17,683 bases of DNA from Akkermansia muciniphila (GCA_943327015.2 CALPVM020000011.1:1-17683), one strand, 5' to 3'; shown: positions 1 to 6,929, counted from the stretch's first letter. The notes: generated by a model from the letters alone, not told the origin. Made by a program: numbers and translations.

Positions 1-213
1 AACAAGCTTGCCAAGGCACACTACATTTGCCTGAACATCGAAGCACGTAAAGAAGTTATGGCTGAGTTGGAGCATGCATTTAAATTTAATGTTGCTGTGT
101 TGCGCCACCTTTCTGTTTTGAAGAAGAAAGCCGAAACCGGCCCATCTTCTATGATGAAAACCGTAGAGCGTGAAGACGCCCGCAAAGCGCAGCAGGCTGA
201 GTATCTGGCCTGA
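1..213 (+). CDS. rpsF: 30S ribosomal protein S6, C-terminal part (5' end outside window)
   Basis: The reading frame is open from the first base to a TGA at 211-213 and gives 70 residues. It begins NKLAKAHYICLNIEA, which matches the second half of S6 (E. coli has INKLHKAHYVLMNVEA at this point). S6 binds 16S rRNA together with S18 in the platform of the small subunit. The N-terminal half, about 55 residues, lies left of the window. The charged, Lys/Glu/Arg-rich tail after the last beta strand is typical of the family, though shorter than in E. coli. It is followed 35 bases later by priB and then rpsR, the usual betaproteobacterial order, so the identity is secure. Start and promoter cannot be seen. 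Confidence 0.96.
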   Translation, partial: NKLAKAHYICLNIEARKEVMAELEHAFKFNVAVLRHLSVLKKKAETGPSSMMKTVEREDARKAQQAEYLA

Positions 214-248
214 AGTAGCTAGCAACCAGATAATTTAGCCTGTACGGA

Positions 249-542
249 GTGCTTACAAATTTACTGGTTCTGAGTGCTTGTATTGCAGAGGTTGAACCCA
301 TGCGCTACACGCCATCCGGACTTCCAGCGTTAAATATGCGGCTTGAACATAGTTCGCAACAAACGCAGGCAGCAGGTGTAAGAACCGTTAATGTGGCTTT
401 AAAAGCAGTAGCTTTTGGAGCTGTGGCTGAAACCCTTGCCAAGCAAGCCGTAGGCAGTGCTTGGAAATTTCAAGGATTTATGGCTAATGCGCTCAAGGGT
501 AAGTCGGTTGTTTTTCATATTCAAGAATTTTTGCAAGATTAA
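249..542 (+). CDS. priB: primosomal replication protein N (PriB)
   Basis: This encodes 97 residues forming a single OB-fold, the single-strand DNA binding partner of PriA in replication restart. The N-terminus MLTNLLVLSA and the following RYTPSGLP and LEH segments align with E. coli PriB (MTNRLVLSG, PSGIP, LEHRS) and with neisserial PriB (RYTPAGIP). Placement between rpsF and rpsR is diagnostic. The start is odd. The frame has a stop at 231-233, no ATG is available, and the only sensible start is GTG 249, whose first base is also the last base of a GGAG motif (246-249). There is therefore no normal spacer between Shine-Dalgarno motif and start. Translation may depend on coupling to rpsF. The protein identity is sure; the exact start is less so. 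Confidence 0.9.
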   Translation: MLTNLLVLSACIAEVEPMRYTPSGLPALNMRLEHSSQQTQAAGVRTVNVALKAVAFGAVAETLAKQAVGSAWKFQGFMANALKGKSVVFHIQEFLQD

Positions 543-558
543 TTTTTAGGAGTCCATC

Positions 559-840
559 ATGCCCGGACCAAAACGTTTCAATAAAGACAAGCGCCCTAAG
601 CGCAATACCCAATCACTGCTGTTTAAACGTAAGCGTTTTTGCCGCTTTACTGTTACTGGCGTAGAAGAAATCGACTACAAAGACATCGACACATTGCGTG
701 ACTTTATTGCTGAAAACGGCAAAATCATCCCCGCACGTTTGACTGGCACCCGTGCCATTTACCAGCGTCAGCTCAATACTGCCATCAAGCGCGCCCGCTT
801 TCTGGCCATGTTGCCTTACAGCGACCAGCACAAGATCTAA
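559..840 (+). CDS. rpsR: 30S ribosomal protein S18
   Basis: This encodes a 93-residue basic protein of the small-subunit platform that pairs with S6. The signature runs from about residue 22, with FKRKRFCRFT, through DYKDIDTLRDFI and the strongly conserved GKIIPARLTGT, to AIKRARFLAMLPY near the end. It is about 18 residues longer than E. coli S18 because of a Lys/Arg-rich N-terminal extension (PGPKRFNKDKRPKRN). The ATG is preceded by AGGAG at 548-552 with ordinary spacing, so the start is firm. It lies 16 bases after priB and 12 before rplI. Its stop codon is inside the ribosome binding site of rplI, which suggests coupled translation. Confidence 0.98.
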   Translation: MPGPKRFNKDKRPKRNTQSLLFKRKRFCRFTVTGVEEIDYKDIDTLRDFIAENGKIIPARLTGTRAIYQRQLNTAIKRARFLAMLPYSDQHKI

Positions 841-852
841 GGAGTAACAACC

Positions 853-1305
853 ATGCAAATTATTCTTCTTGACAAGGTTGTCAATCTCGGTAACTTGGGT
901 GAAATCGTTAAGGTTAAAGACGGTTATGCCCGCAACTTTTTGATTCCCTCAGGCCGTGCACGCCGTGCTACTGAGTCCGCCAAAGCTGAGTTCGCAGCCA
1001 AGCGTGCTGAGCTGGAAAAGCTGGCTGCTGCCAAATTGGCTGAAGCCCAGGCATTGGGCGGCAAGCTCGGTGGTACTGCCATTAAACTGACCCAAAAAGC
1101 CGGTGTCGATGGTCGTTTGTTTGGTTCTGTCACCAATTTTGACATTGCCGAAGAACTGAATAAAAACGGTTACAAAGTGGTCAAAGCGCAAGTACGTATG
1201 CCTAATGGCCCTCTCAAAACCGTAGGTGACAGCACTGTCAGCGTGGCTCTGCATACCGATGTGGTGGTTGATATTACTGTGTCCGTCTACGGCGAAACTG
1301 CTTAA
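853..1305 (+). CDS. rplI: 50S ribosomal protein L9
   Basis: This encodes 150 residues, the normal length. L9 binds 23S rRNA at the base of the L1 stalk and helps hold the reading frame. The N-terminal RNA-binding domain starts MQIILLDKVVNLGNLGEIVKVKDGYARNFLIP, which is almost textbook (split here by words: MQIILLDKV, NLGNLG, VKDGYARNFLIP). A long charged, Ala/Glu/Lys-rich connecting helix follows at about residues 42-75, then the C-terminal domain with DGRLFGSVTNFDIA at about 87-100. The start has AAGGAG at 839-844, overlapping the rpsR stop. It is the last gene of the ribosomal operon, and a rho-independent terminator begins 27 bases after its stop. Confidence 0.98.
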   Translation: MQIILLDKVVNLGNLGEIVKVKDGYARNFLIPSGRARRATESAKAEFAAKRAELEKLAAAKLAEAQALGGKLGGTAIKLTQKAGVDGRLFGSVTNFDIAEELNKNGYKVVKAQVRMPNGPLKTVGDSTVSVALHTDVVVDITVSVYGETA

Positions 1306-1331
1306 GTTACAGCGTTTTCTTTGCTCTGTTT

Positions 1332-1373
1332 AAAGCCGCAAGGGGGTAGCCTCTCGCGGCTTTTTCCCTTTTT
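1332..1373 (+). terminator. rho-independent terminator after rplI
   Basis: The arms AAAGCCGC (1332-1339) and GCGGCTTT (1356-1363) pair perfectly. The spacer can extend the stem by pairing AGGGG (1341-1345) with CCTCT (1350-1354), including one G-T wobble, leaving a four-base loop. A T-rich tail follows (1361-1365 and 1369-1373). It closes the rpsF-priB-rpsR-rplI unit and implies that dnaB has its own promoter in the remaining gap. Confidence 0.8.
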
Positions 1374-1382
1374 GTGCACCTT

Positions 1383-1413
1383 TTATTCACAGCTTATCCA
1401 AGGTTTATCCCCC
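1383..1413 (+). promoter_or_regulatory. three phased DnaA-box-like motifs upstream of dnaB
   Basis: TTATTCACA (1383-1391) matches the DnaA box consensus TTATNCACA exactly. TTATCCAAG (1394-1402) and TTATCCCCC (1405-1413) match its 5' half and seven of nine positions. All three are on the same strand and start exactly 11 bases apart, about one helical turn. They sit in the gap between the rplI terminator and the dnaB start at 1475. A weak promoter-like pair overlaps them (TTGTGC 1372-1377, 17-base spacer, TATCCA 1395-1400). DnaA control of dnaB is my inference; the motifs and spacing are seen directly. Confidence 0.45.
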
Positions 1414-1474
1414 GCCTTTGCTCTCGACATCCAAGCATCTGCATCGTAGTATTGAAGTTCTGAAGGAACCCACC

Positions 1475-2878
1475 ATGTCCGCCGTAATCTCTGCAGCTGA
1501 AGACTATATACCCGACCGCCAAATTGCCCAATTGCGAATTCCGCCGCACTCGATTGAAGGTGAATCCAGTGTTTTGGGTGGATTGCTGCTTGATAACGCA
1601 GCTTGGGATCGCGTGGGGGATGTGCTGCTCGATACCGATTTTTACCGTTACGAGCATCGTCTAATTTATGCCGCAATCGGTTCTCTGATCAATGGCAGCA
1701 AACCAGCAGATGTGATTACTGTGTATGAGCATATGCAAAGCCAGGGTAAGGCCGAAGAAGTTGGTGGCCTCACATATTTGAATGCGCTCGCTCAGTATGT
1801 GCCTAGTGCAAGCAACATCCGGCGTTATGCCGAGATTGTGCGCGACCGATCTATTTTGCGCAAACTGGTAACCGCCTGCGACGAAATTGCCACCAATGCT
1901 TTTAGTACCAATGGGCGGGCGGTATCTGAGATTGTGGACGAGTCCGAGCAAAAAATCTTCAAAATCGGGGAGCAGGGTAAGCGAAATAGTCAAGGGTTTC
2001 AGTCCATGGACTCGCTGGTGGTCAAGCTACTCGACCGCGTGCAGGAGATGGCCGACAACCCGAATGATGTTACCGGTGTACCGACTGGATTTTACGATTT
2101 GGACCGCATGACGGCAGGTTTGCAGGCCGGTGATTTGATTGTTTTGGCTGCGCGCCCATCGATGGGTAAAACTGCTTTAGCCATTAACATTGCCGAGCAT
2201 GTGGCGCTTAAAGAGGGCTTGCCGGTGGCAGTGTTCTCGATGGAAATGGGTGCAGCCCAGTTGGCGGTCCGTATTGTGGGCTCTATTGGGCGTATTGATC
2301 AAGGGCATTTGCGTACCGGCAAACTGACCGACGAAGAATGGCCACGCTTGTCAGAGGCGATTGAAAAGCTGCGTACTATTTCTTTGCACATTGACGAAAG
2401 TGCAGGTCTAAATTCGAGCGAATTACGCGCCAATGCACGCCGTTTGTCACGCCAGTGTGGCCAGTTAGGCTTGATAGTGGTCGATTATTTGCAACTCATG
2501 AGTGGTACCAGCAGTGATGGTGATAACCGTGCCACGGAGTTGGGTGAAATTTCGCGTGGACTGAAGATGCTGGCGCGTGAGCTTAAATGTCCGGTGATTG
2601 CGCTCTCGCAGCTTAACCGAAGTGTGGAGCAGCGCCCCGACAAACGTCCTATGATGAGCGATTTGCGTGAATCGGGTGCTATCGAGCAGGATGCAGACAT
2701 CATTATGTTTATTTACCGTGACGAGTATTACACCAAAGACGCCTGCAAGGAGCCCGGCGTGGCGGAGGTGATTATTGCCAAGCAGCGTAATGGCCCCACC
2801 GGCACGGTAAAACTGGCATTCCTGCGCCAGATTACCAAATTTGAGAGTCTGGCCAGTGGTGGTGGCGGTGACTACTAA
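1475..2878 (+). CDS. dnaB: replicative DNA helicase DnaB
   Basis: This encodes 467 residues, the usual length. It is the hexameric 5'-3' helicase of the replication fork, loaded at oriC and at restarted forks. The N-terminal DnaG-interacting domain occupies about residues 15-120 (IPPHSIEGESSVLGGLLLD). The RecA-like domain has Walker A ARPSMGKT at about 226-233, Walker B LIVVDYLQL at about 333-341, and the conserved DLRESGAIEQDAD at about 396-408. It ends in a Gly-rich tail. I chose the ATG at 1475, with GAAGGA 8 bases upstream, over an in-frame TTG at 1418 because the extra 19 residues are not family-like and overlap the putative control region. dnaB after rplI is the common arrangement. The gene converges on the PhoH gene with only 9 bases between the stops and no visible terminator. 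Confidence 0.98.
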   Translation: MSAVISAAEDYIPDRQIAQLRIPPHSIEGESSVLGGLLLDNAAWDRVGDVLLDTDFYRYEHRLIYAAIGSLINGSKPADVITVYEHMQSQGKAEEVGGLTYLNALAQYVPSASNIRRYAEIVRDRSILRKLVTACDEIATNAFSTNGRAVSEIVDESEQKIFKIGEQGKRNSQGFQSMDSLVVKLLDRVQEMADNPNDVTGVPTGFYDLDRMTAGLQAGDLIVLAARPSMGKTALAINIAEHVALKEGLPVAVFSMEMGAAQLAVRIVGSIGRIDQGHLRTGKLTDEEWPRLSEAIEKLRTISLHIDESAGLNSSELRANARRLSRQCGQLGLIVVDYLQLMSGTSSDGDNRATELGEISRGLKMLARELKCPVIALSQLNRSVEQRPDKRPMMSDLRESGAIEQDADIIMFIYRDEYYTKDACKEPGVAEVIIAKQRNGPTGTVKLAFLRQITKFESLASGGGGDY

Positions 2879-2887
2879 CCGTTAAAG

Positions 2888-4555
2888 CTACAAAACCTCG
2901 CTGGCAAAGTCGGCCAAGCGAGACCGTTCACCACGTGCCAAGGTTATATGACCACCATGTGGCCAGCCTTTAAAGCGGTCTACGGCAAAGGTCAGTCCGG
3001 ATGAGCCTTCGGTTAAGTAGGGGGTATCAATTTGCGCCAAATTACCCATACAAATGATTTTGGTGCCCGGCCCCGCACGGGTAATCAGGGTTTTCATTTG
3101 CTTAGGTGTAAGGTTTTGTGCCTCATCAATAATCACATACTTATTTAAAAATGTGCGCCCGCGCATGAAGTTCATGCTTTTGATTTTGATGCGGCTACGA
3201 ATCAACTCGTTGGTGGCGGCGCGGCCCCATTCACCGGCGCTGGTGTCGCTTTTGCCAAGAACTTCGAGGTTGTCGTCCAAGGCTCCCATCCAAGGCCCCA
3301 TTTTTTCCTCTTCATTGCCTGGCAAAAAGCCGATATCTTCGCCCACGCTCACTGTGGCGCGGGTAACAATAATTTCGGTATAGCGTCGGTCATCCAGTAC
3401 TTGGGTTAAACCCGCTGCCAGCGCCATGAGGGTTTTACCCGTGCCTGCTGTACCGGTGAGGGTGACAAAGTCAACCTCGGGGTCGGTGAGCAGGTTCATG
3501 GCAAAATTTTGCTCGCGGTTGCGGGTGGTTACACCCCAGACAGCATTTTTGAGGTGGGTAAAGTCTTTGAGTGTTTTGAGCACTGCTGTGGTGCCCCGAA
3601 TTTCGGTAACGCGCGCATACAGACTGGGCTCACCGGGGGCTTCAAAGTACACAAATTGGTTAATGAGCATTTGCGGCACAATGGGACCATCAACTTTGTA
3701 AAAAGTATGCGCGCCTTGCTGCCAGCTTTCGACGCTTTGGCCGTGCGTTGCCCAAAAATCAGCAGGCAAAGCCAGGGAGCCGGAGTAAAGAAGGTCGCCG
3801 TCTTCTAGCGTTTTGTCGTTCTGGTAGTCGTCGGTTGCCAAGCCTAGTGCGCGTGCTTTGACGCGCATGTTGATATCTTTGGATACCAGCACCACCTCAC
3901 GTGGTGCATAGGTCTGGCGCAAGGCTTCAACTACGCCCAAAATTTGGTTATCGGCTTTGCCTTGAGGCAGGCTGGTTGGAAGCGAGTAGTTCAGGGGCTG
4001 GGTTTGGAACATCAGCCTGCCACCGGCCTCCCGATGGCCGGTGCTGTTGAGCAGGAAGCCGGCAGTAATGTCGGCACCCGGTGTACCCGCCAATGTGTCG
4101 AGGGTGCGGCTGGTTTGGCGAGCATTGCGCGCTACTTCCGTCATGCCCTTTTTGTGCCCGTCTAGCTCCTCGAGCACGATCATGGGCAGGTAGATGTCGT
4201 GTTCCTCAAAGCGGAATAAGCACATCGGGTCATGCAGCAGCACATTGGTGTCAAGCACAAACAGCTTGGAAGGTCCTGTAGGTGTTGGCTTTTTGACTGG
4301 AGCGCTGTGCACTGTTGTATTGGCAACAGTAGATGCAGCTGATGGTGTATTTTCTGGTTTTTTGCTGGTAGCCGCTACTTTTTTGGCAGGCTTTGCAACA
4401 GCTCTCGGTTCAGCAGCTTGCGGTGCTAGATCTGTTGCGGGAGTTGCAGCTTTTCGCGGAGGGCGCGCAGCACGAGGTGCTGGAGTCTCCAAGGTAGCTT
4501 GTGAAAGCCGGTCGGCGCGTTTGGTGGGGGCAGGTGGCATTGGCATGCAAACCAT
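2888..4555 (-). CDS. PhoH family ATPase with N-terminal PIN domain
   Basis: This encodes 555 residues. Residues 1-96 are low complexity, rich in Ala, Pro and Lys, and probably disordered. A PIN (RNase-like) domain begins at about 97 with LFVLDTNVLLHDP (Asp102), followed by acidic positions around 129-130, Asp227 and Asp242-243. The PhoH P-loop domain spans about 345-555, with Walker A GTAGTGKT at 368-375, Walker B VIIDEAQN at 474-481, MGNLAQID at 503-510 and an Arg-containing LARGERS at 539-545. Characterised PIN-PhoH proteins (PhoH2, YlaK type) are ATP-dependent RNA helicases/RNases; activity here is inferred. The ATG at 4555 has TAAGGT about 8 bases upstream, but ATGs at residues 4 and 6 are also possible. 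It lies 53 bases downstream of the peroxiredoxin gene and probably shares its transcript. Confidence 0.93.
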   Translation of the reverse strand: MVCMPMPPAPTKRADRLSQATLETPAPRAARPPRKAATPATDLAPQAAEPRAVAKPAKKVAATSKKPENTPSAASTVANTTVHSAPVKKPTPTGPSKLFVLDTNVLLHDPMCLFRFEEHDIYLPMIVLEELDGHKKGMTEVARNARQTSRTLDTLAGTPGADITAGFLLNSTGHREAGGRLMFQTQPLNYSLPTSLPQGKADNQILGVVEALRQTYAPREVVLVSKDINMRVKARALGLATDDYQNDKTLEDGDLLYSGSLALPADFWATHGQSVESWQQGAHTFYKVDGPIVPQMLINQFVYFEAPGEPSLYARVTEIRGTTAVLKTLKDFTHLKNAVWGVTTRNREQNFAMNLLTDPEVDFVTLTGTAGTGKTLMALAAGLTQVLDDRRYTEIIVTRATVSVGEDIGFLPGNEEEKMGPWMGALDDNLEVLGKSDTSAGEWGRAATNELIRSRIKIKSMNFMRGRTFLNKYVIIDEAQNLTPKQMKTLITRAGPGTKIICMGNLAQIDTPYLTEGSSGLTFAVDRFKGWPHGGHITLARGERSRLADFASEVL

Positions 4556-4608
4556 TATGCATGACCTTAGCTACCCGTCAATGAATTTAGCTCTCAAAAA
4601 GCAAAGGC

Positions 4609-5085
4609 TTATGGGGCTTTTTGAAGGGCTTTGACAGATTTGAGTACTTCGTCTACATGGCCGGGAACTTTCAGGCCGCGCCATTCTTCTTTCAGAGTGC
4701 CATCAGCGCCAATTAAAAAGGTGCTGCGCTCAATGCCTTTGACCTTTTTGCCATACATGATTTTATTTTTAACCACGCCAAACATATGGCACATTTTTTC
4801 TTCGGTATCGGCAATCAGTTCGAAAGGGAGTTCGAGTTTGGTTTTGAACTCGTCGTGTGATTTCATGTTGTCGCGCGATACACCAAAAATGGTGGCGCCA
4901 GCTTTGACAAAATCTTTGTATTTGTCACGAAATTGCATGGCCTCTGTGGTGCATCCGGGGGTATTGTCTTTTGGGTAAAAGTACAAAATGACAGTTGTAC
5001 CGACGTGTGTAGTGTTGGTAACCTTTATTCCGCCGGTTGCGTTGGCTTCAAATTCAGGTATTAGTTTGTTGACAACGATCGCCAT
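4609..5085 (-). CDS. bcp: thioredoxin-dependent thiol peroxidase, Bcp/PrxQ type
   Basis: This encodes 158 residues, close to E. coli Bcp. It reduces hydrogen peroxide and organic peroxides in the cytoplasm. The active-site stretch YPKDNTPGCTTEA carries the peroxidatic Cys45, and a conserved Arg lies in GIERSTFLI at about 118-126. Bcp proteins of the E. coli type have a resolving Cys at position 50; here that residue is Met. Another Cys at 99 corresponds to the third Cys of E. coli Bcp. So the enzyme probably works as a 1-Cys type or uses an external thiol. I start at ATG 5085 rather than an in-frame TTG at 5109, because MAIVVNKLIPEF is the family N-terminus. The Shine-Dalgarno motif is weak. 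It is followed by the PhoH gene. Confidence 0.92.
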   Translation of the reverse strand: MAIVVNKLIPEFEANATGGIKVTNTTHVGTTVILYFYPKDNTPGCTTEAMQFRDKYKDFVKAGATIFGVSRDNMKSHDEFKTKLELPFELIADTEEKMCHMFGVVKNKIMYGKKVKGIERSTFLIGADGTLKEEWRGLKVPGHVDEVLKSVKALQKAP

Positions 5086-5119
5086 AAATATAAAAAATCT
5101 CAGGTACAAAAACGGGCTG

Positions 5120-5146
5120 TTTAAATAGACTACAAACGTCTGTCAA
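5120..5146 (-). promoter_or_regulatory. candidate sigma70 promoter for bcp-phoH
   Basis: On the minus strand a perfect -35 hexamer TTGACA (5141-5146) is followed after 15 bases by TTTAAA (5120-5125, four of six matches to TATAAT). The short spacer lowers confidence. The position, about 35 bases upstream of the bcp ATG, is suitable. The gap 5086-5217 between bcp and the Mth938-like gene holds nothing else that I recognise. Confidence 0.35.
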
Positions 5147-5217
5147 AAGTAGATTTAGACAGCAACCTCGTATTTTACTCTGAAAAGGTTGTAAGCGCTA
5201 GATTCGGCTTTGCTTAG

Positions 5218-5580
5218 TTACAACAATAGAGCTGCTACCACTTTACGCCCCTCGGCAGCTAAAAAATTATAGGTACGGCATGCAGCTTGTGTGTCCATGG
5301 TTTCAACCCCAATACGTAGAGCATACAAGTTTTGAAGCCATTGTGGCTGTGCGAAACGAATGCGTTCCCCGCTGCCAAATAAAACTAACTCAGGGTTGAG
5401 TGCGGCCAATTGGTCAAAATGCTGGCGCGACAGATTTTCAAATGAATCGCAATTCCACTGGGTGATGCCGTTGGCACTGACGATGACACTGGTGAGGTTT
5501 TTTTCTCCATTTACCGAAACCCAACCCGGCCCATAACCGGTAATTGAGTAGCCTTGTAAGGAGTCTGGCACAAGTTTCAT
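5218..5580 (-). CDS. Mth938-like domain protein (DUF498 family)
   Basis: This encodes 120 residues. The pattern of a short N-terminal strand segment (GYSITGYGPGWVSVNG), then SVIVSANGITQW, then LNPELVLFGSGERIRF and a C-terminal RTYNFLAAEGRKVVAALL fits the Mth938/DUF498 family of small single-domain proteins. In bacteria their function is not settled; the mitochondrial relative NDUFAF3 assists complex I assembly. I see no signal peptide or membrane segment, so it is probably cytoplasmic. The ATG at 5580 has only a weak Shine-Dalgarno motif. It is divergent from alaA across about 100 bases and lies 132 bases upstream of bcp, so it may be a single-gene unit or the head of the minus-strand group. 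Confidence 0.75.
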   Translation of the reverse strand: MKLVPDSLQGYSITGYGPGWVSVNGEKNLTSVIVSANGITQWNCDSFENLSRQHFDQLAALNPELVLFGSGERIRFAQPQWLQNLYALRIGVETMDTQAACRTYNFLAAEGRKVVAALLL

Positions 5581-5607
5581 GGCATTTAGGGTTCAATTGG
5601 TTATAGT

Positions 5608-5625
5608 CTGCATACGCAAATGCAG
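5608..5625. promoter_or_regulatory. inverted repeat in the divergent Mth938/alaA control region
   Basis: CTGCAT (5608-5613) and ATGCAG (5620-5625) form a perfect six-base dyad around a six-base spacer, an 18-base footprint typical of a dimeric repressor or activator. It lies between the two divergent starts (5580 and 5682). No regulator gene is adjacent, so the binding protein is unknown. Chance occurrence is possible. Confidence 0.3.
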
Positions 5626-5640
5626 CAGATCTGTGGTCAA

Positions 5641-5646
5641 ATTATA
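5641..5646 (-). promoter_or_regulatory. candidate -10 element for the Mth938-like gene
   Basis: The minus strand reads TATAAT exactly here, about 60 bases upstream of the Mth938-like ATG. No good -35 hexamer is present at 16-18 bases upstream (ATCACC or TATCAC), so support is limited to the -10 match and the position. Confidence 0.25.
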
Positions 5647-5681
5647 GGTTTCGTCTTGTATCGGTGATATCTGGAGGGGCT

Positions 5682-6908
5682 TTGAAAACCATACGCAAAT
5701 CTGCCAAACTGGCCAATGTCTGTTATGACATCCGTGGCCCCATCATGGACCGTGCGCGCCAGATGGAAGAAGACGGGCAAAAAATCATCAAGCTCAACAT
5801 CGGCAATTTGGCTGTGTTCGGTTTTGATTCGCCCGAAGAAATTCAGCAGGACATGATTCGTAACCTGCCCAATTCTGCTGGTTACTCAGACAGTAAGGGT
5901 ATTTTTGCCGCGCGTAAAGCGGTGATGCATGAGACCCAAAAGCAGGGTGTCAAGGGCGTAACGCTGGACGATATTTACCTGGGCAATGGCGCCAGCGAGC
6001 TGATTGTGATGGCTACCAATGCCTTGTTGGACAATGGCGATGAATTGCTATTGCCCGCACCTGACTATCCGCTGTGGACGGCAGCTGCAAGTTTGTCTGG
6101 TGGAACACCAGTGCATTATGTGTGCGATGAGTCCAATGGCTGGATGCCGAATCTGGATGATATTCGCGCCAAAATTACACCGCGTACCAAGGGCATTGTG
6201 GTGATTAACCCCAACAACCCGACCGGTGCTTTGTATTCGGATGCGTTGCTGAAAGAAATTGTGGCGTTAGCGCGCCAACACGGGTTGGTGATTTTTGCCG
6301 ATGAGGTTTATGACAAGGTACTGTATGACGATGCCCGCCATACGGCCATTGCATCACTGAGTGACGATGTGTTGACGCTCACTTTTAACTCCTTGTCTAA
6401 GAGCTATCGCTCCTGTGGTTACCGTGCGGGTTGGATGGCGGTGTCGGGTGACAAAAAGCCCGCGCGTGACTATATTGAGGGGCTGAATATGCTCTCCAAC
6501 ATGCGCTTGTGTGCCAATGTGCCAGGGCAGTGGGCGATTCAAACCGCCTTGGGTGGCCACCAAAGCATTAACGAATTGGTGGGCGAGGGTGGCCGTTTGC
6601 GCCGCCAGCGCGATCTGGCCTATGAGCTCATTACCGCTATTCCGGGGGTTACATGCGTTAAACCATCGGCGGCTTTGTACATGTTTCCTAAGCTCGATCC
6701 CAAGATGTACCCGATTGAGGACGACCAGCAGTTTTTTCTGGAACTGCTGCAAGAAACGCGCGTGATGCTGGTGCAGGGCACCGGCTTTAACTGGCCGAAG
6801 CCGGATCATTTCCGCATTGTATTTTTGCCCCATGAGGATGATCTGCGTGAAGCCATTGGCCGTGTGGCGCGCTTTTTGGAGCTGTACCGTAAACGTCACG
6901 GTACCTGA
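5682..6908 (+). CDS. alaA: alanine transaminase, AlaA type (PLP aminotransferase)
   Basis: This encodes 408 residues from a TTG start. It transfers the amino group of glutamate to pyruvate to give alanine, with PLP as cofactor (class I fold). The whole chain parallels E. coli AlaA: KSAKLANVCYDIRGP near the N-terminus, NPNNPTG at about 176-182, ADEVYDK at about 206-212, and the Schiff-base Lys240 in SLSKSYR, the same number as in E. coli. The TTG at 5682 is preferred over GTG 5664 because GGAGG (5673-5677) lies just before it and MKTIRKSAKL aligns with the E. coli N-terminus MSPIEKSSKL. GNLAVFGF replaces the E. coli GNPAPFGF at about 41-48. hom follows after 21 bases, so it probably leads the operon. 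A related aminotransferase specificity cannot be excluded. Confidence 0.88.
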   Translation: MKTIRKSAKLANVCYDIRGPIMDRARQMEEDGQKIIKLNIGNLAVFGFDSPEEIQQDMIRNLPNSAGYSDSKGIFAARKAVMHETQKQGVKGVTLDDIYLGNGASELIVMATNALLDNGDELLLPAPDYPLWTAAASLSGGTPVHYVCDESNGWMPNLDDIRAKITPRTKGIVVINPNNPTGALYSDALLKEIVALARQHGLVIFADEVYDKVLYDDARHTAIASLSDDVLTLTFNSLSKSYRSCGYRAGWMAVSGDKKPARDYIEGLNMLSNMRLCANVPGQWAIQTALGGHQSINELVGEGGRLRRQRDLAYELITAIPGVTCVKPSAALYMFPKLDPKMYPIEDDQQFFLELLQETRVMLVQGTGFNWPKPDHFRIVFLPHEDDLREAIGRVARFLELYRKRHGT

Positions 6909-6929
6909 TTTATTTTTTAAAGAGATGAT

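Noticed and set aside
1383..1413. Replication origin at the DnaA-box-like cluster
   Set aside because: There are only three motifs, two imperfect, no AT-rich unwinding region and no dnaA/dnaN/gidA neighbours; a regulatory role is more likely.
2879..2887. Shared terminator between convergent dnaB and the PhoH gene
   Set aside because: The gap is nine bases and no hairpin spans it that I can see.
4194..4634. 146-codon plus-strand frame opposite the PhoH N-terminus, with a hydrophobic Ala/Gly/Val-rich stretch
   Set aside because: It mirrors the Ala/Pro/Lys-rich coding of the PhoH extension and overlaps the bcp stop; no start signal or family likeness.
5608..5625. Dyad as a rho-independent terminator
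   Set aside because: The stem is only six pairs with no T run after it, and it sits between divergent starts, not after a gene.
5664..5681. GTG 5664 as the alaA start
   Set aside because: GGAGG at 5673-5677 would lie inside the gene, whereas it fits the TTG at 5682, where the N-terminus also matches E. coli AlaA.
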